Source: CAWUEZ02 sp963921355
GTDB lineage: Bacteria; Pseudomonadota; Alphaproteobacteria; Thalassobaculales; Thalassobaculaceae
Assembly (NCBI GenBank): GCA_963921355.3
Contig: OZ001190.1
Coordinates: forward strand, 2,356,001-2,420,000
Direction of reading: 5' to 3'
Length of the DNA: 64,000 nucleotides
Shown here: piece by piece, positions 63,722 to 64,000 of the stretch
How the letters are laid out: every line of letters begins with the position of its first letter
Numbering within the stretch: position 1 is the first letter of the stretch
Position numbers and translations under genes: made by a program
The notes under the pieces: model-generated
The model's input: only the letters and a program-made list of their open reading frames with translations
Databases searched by the model: none
What the model was told of the DNA's origin: nothing

Positions 63722-64000
63722 TCAGGCGAACAGGGAAGCCGTGTCTCCGGCATCGCCTGCCGCAAGCTCGGCAACGGGCAGGGGCGGCAGCACCGGCGTC
63801 GCCCGGAAGGAGAGCCGTCCGGTGATTCCGGTGCGGTCCAATGTATCGTCGAAAAGTGCCGCGATGTCATGGCGCATCACCGGCGGCAACGGCCGGGTTG
63901 TCCGGATCAGCAGGTCCACGAGATCGCCGCGCACGATCCCGTCGAGTCTGAAGGGGCCGAGTTCCGACAGGTCCAGGTCCACCAGGAAAGCGGTCCCGTC
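63722..64000 (-). CDS. Protein with FliK-like C-terminal domain, cut by window edge
   Basis: The minus-strand frame enters from the right edge (DGTAFLVDLDLSELGPFRLDGIVRGD...) and ends at 63722. The segment resembles the C-terminal domain of flagellar hook-length proteins (FliK), with the pattern LDLSELGPFRLDG and TGITGRLSFR. The GTG at 63982 is not a real start because the similarity continues upstream. The size and domain order are unknown. Context (flagellar genes nearby) is consistent. Confidence 0.55.
   Translation of the reverse strand, partial: DGTAFLVDLDLSELGPFRLDGIVRGDLVDLLIRTTRPLPPVMRHDIAALFDDTLDRTGITGRLSFRATPVLPPLPVAELAAGDAGDTASLFA

Overview
The window is GC-rich, densely coded chromosomal DNA from an alphaproteobacterium, most likely of the Rhodospirillales type. 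The strongest markers are a CtrA cell-cycle regulator and a ChpT phosphotransferase, which are alphaproteobacterial. They flank a che operon whose CheA carries a C-terminal receiver domain, with fliI-fliJ alongside. I saw no tRNA, rRNA, CRISPR array, transposase or prophage gene. The assignment below order level is inference.

Layout. 1-1081: N-terminal part of an ABC exporter, frameshifted and cut by the window edge. 1479-10626: a phenylacetate (paa) cluster in two facing units, paaG-paaI-paaK on + and paaX-paaABCDE, an extra ferritin-like subunit and paaY on -. 10683-15735: minus-strand aminotransferase, glutaminase, MFS and VOC genes. 15859-32309: a long plus-strand run with a nucleoside transporter, two tandem oligopeptide-type ABC operons sharing one ATPase pair, a TrpF-like isomerase, a PfkB kinase, an amidohydrolase and an M20 hydrolase. 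32322-37139: lipoprotein, then a C45 hydrolase/OYE/permease operon. 37256-42358: pdxJ, MFS and a divergent Fe-S-type regulator, quinone oxidoreductase, PPOX, GNAT. 42367-45053: cysD-cysNC sulfate activation. 45175-49698: two methyltransferases with a divergent HxlR regulator, an FAD oxidoreductase and NAD kinase. 49829-52141: molybdenum cofactor genes moaA/mobA. 52192-53595: lipoprotein, DUF364 and DUF3553 proteins. 53701-62944: chpT-cheAWYBR, ctrA (convergent), fliI-fliJ. 62969-64000: HAD hydrolase and the end of a FliK-like protein.

How it works together. The paa genes encode activation, epoxidation and isomerisation of phenylacetyl-CoA under PaaX control; the later steps (paaZ, paaF, paaH, paaJ) are not here. 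The 17-32 kb run looks like a transport-plus-hydrolysis pathway for peptide-like or N-substituted compounds. The right end couples motility and chemotaxis to the CckA-ChpT-CtrA phosphorelay, with TTAA half-sites between ctrA and fliI.

Most unusual features. Five genes that should be intact are each broken by one base: the ABC exporter (frameshift), paaK (TAG), a methyltransferase (TAA), cheA (TAG) and cheR (TGA). All three stop types occur, so this is not stop-codon recoding; base errors in the assembly or real gene decay are the options. Others are a 115-bp tandem repeat with a perfect 22-bp hairpin directly before an amidohydrolase start, three dispersed copies of an inverted-repeat element, and a diverged relic of the paaY 3' end beside paaY.
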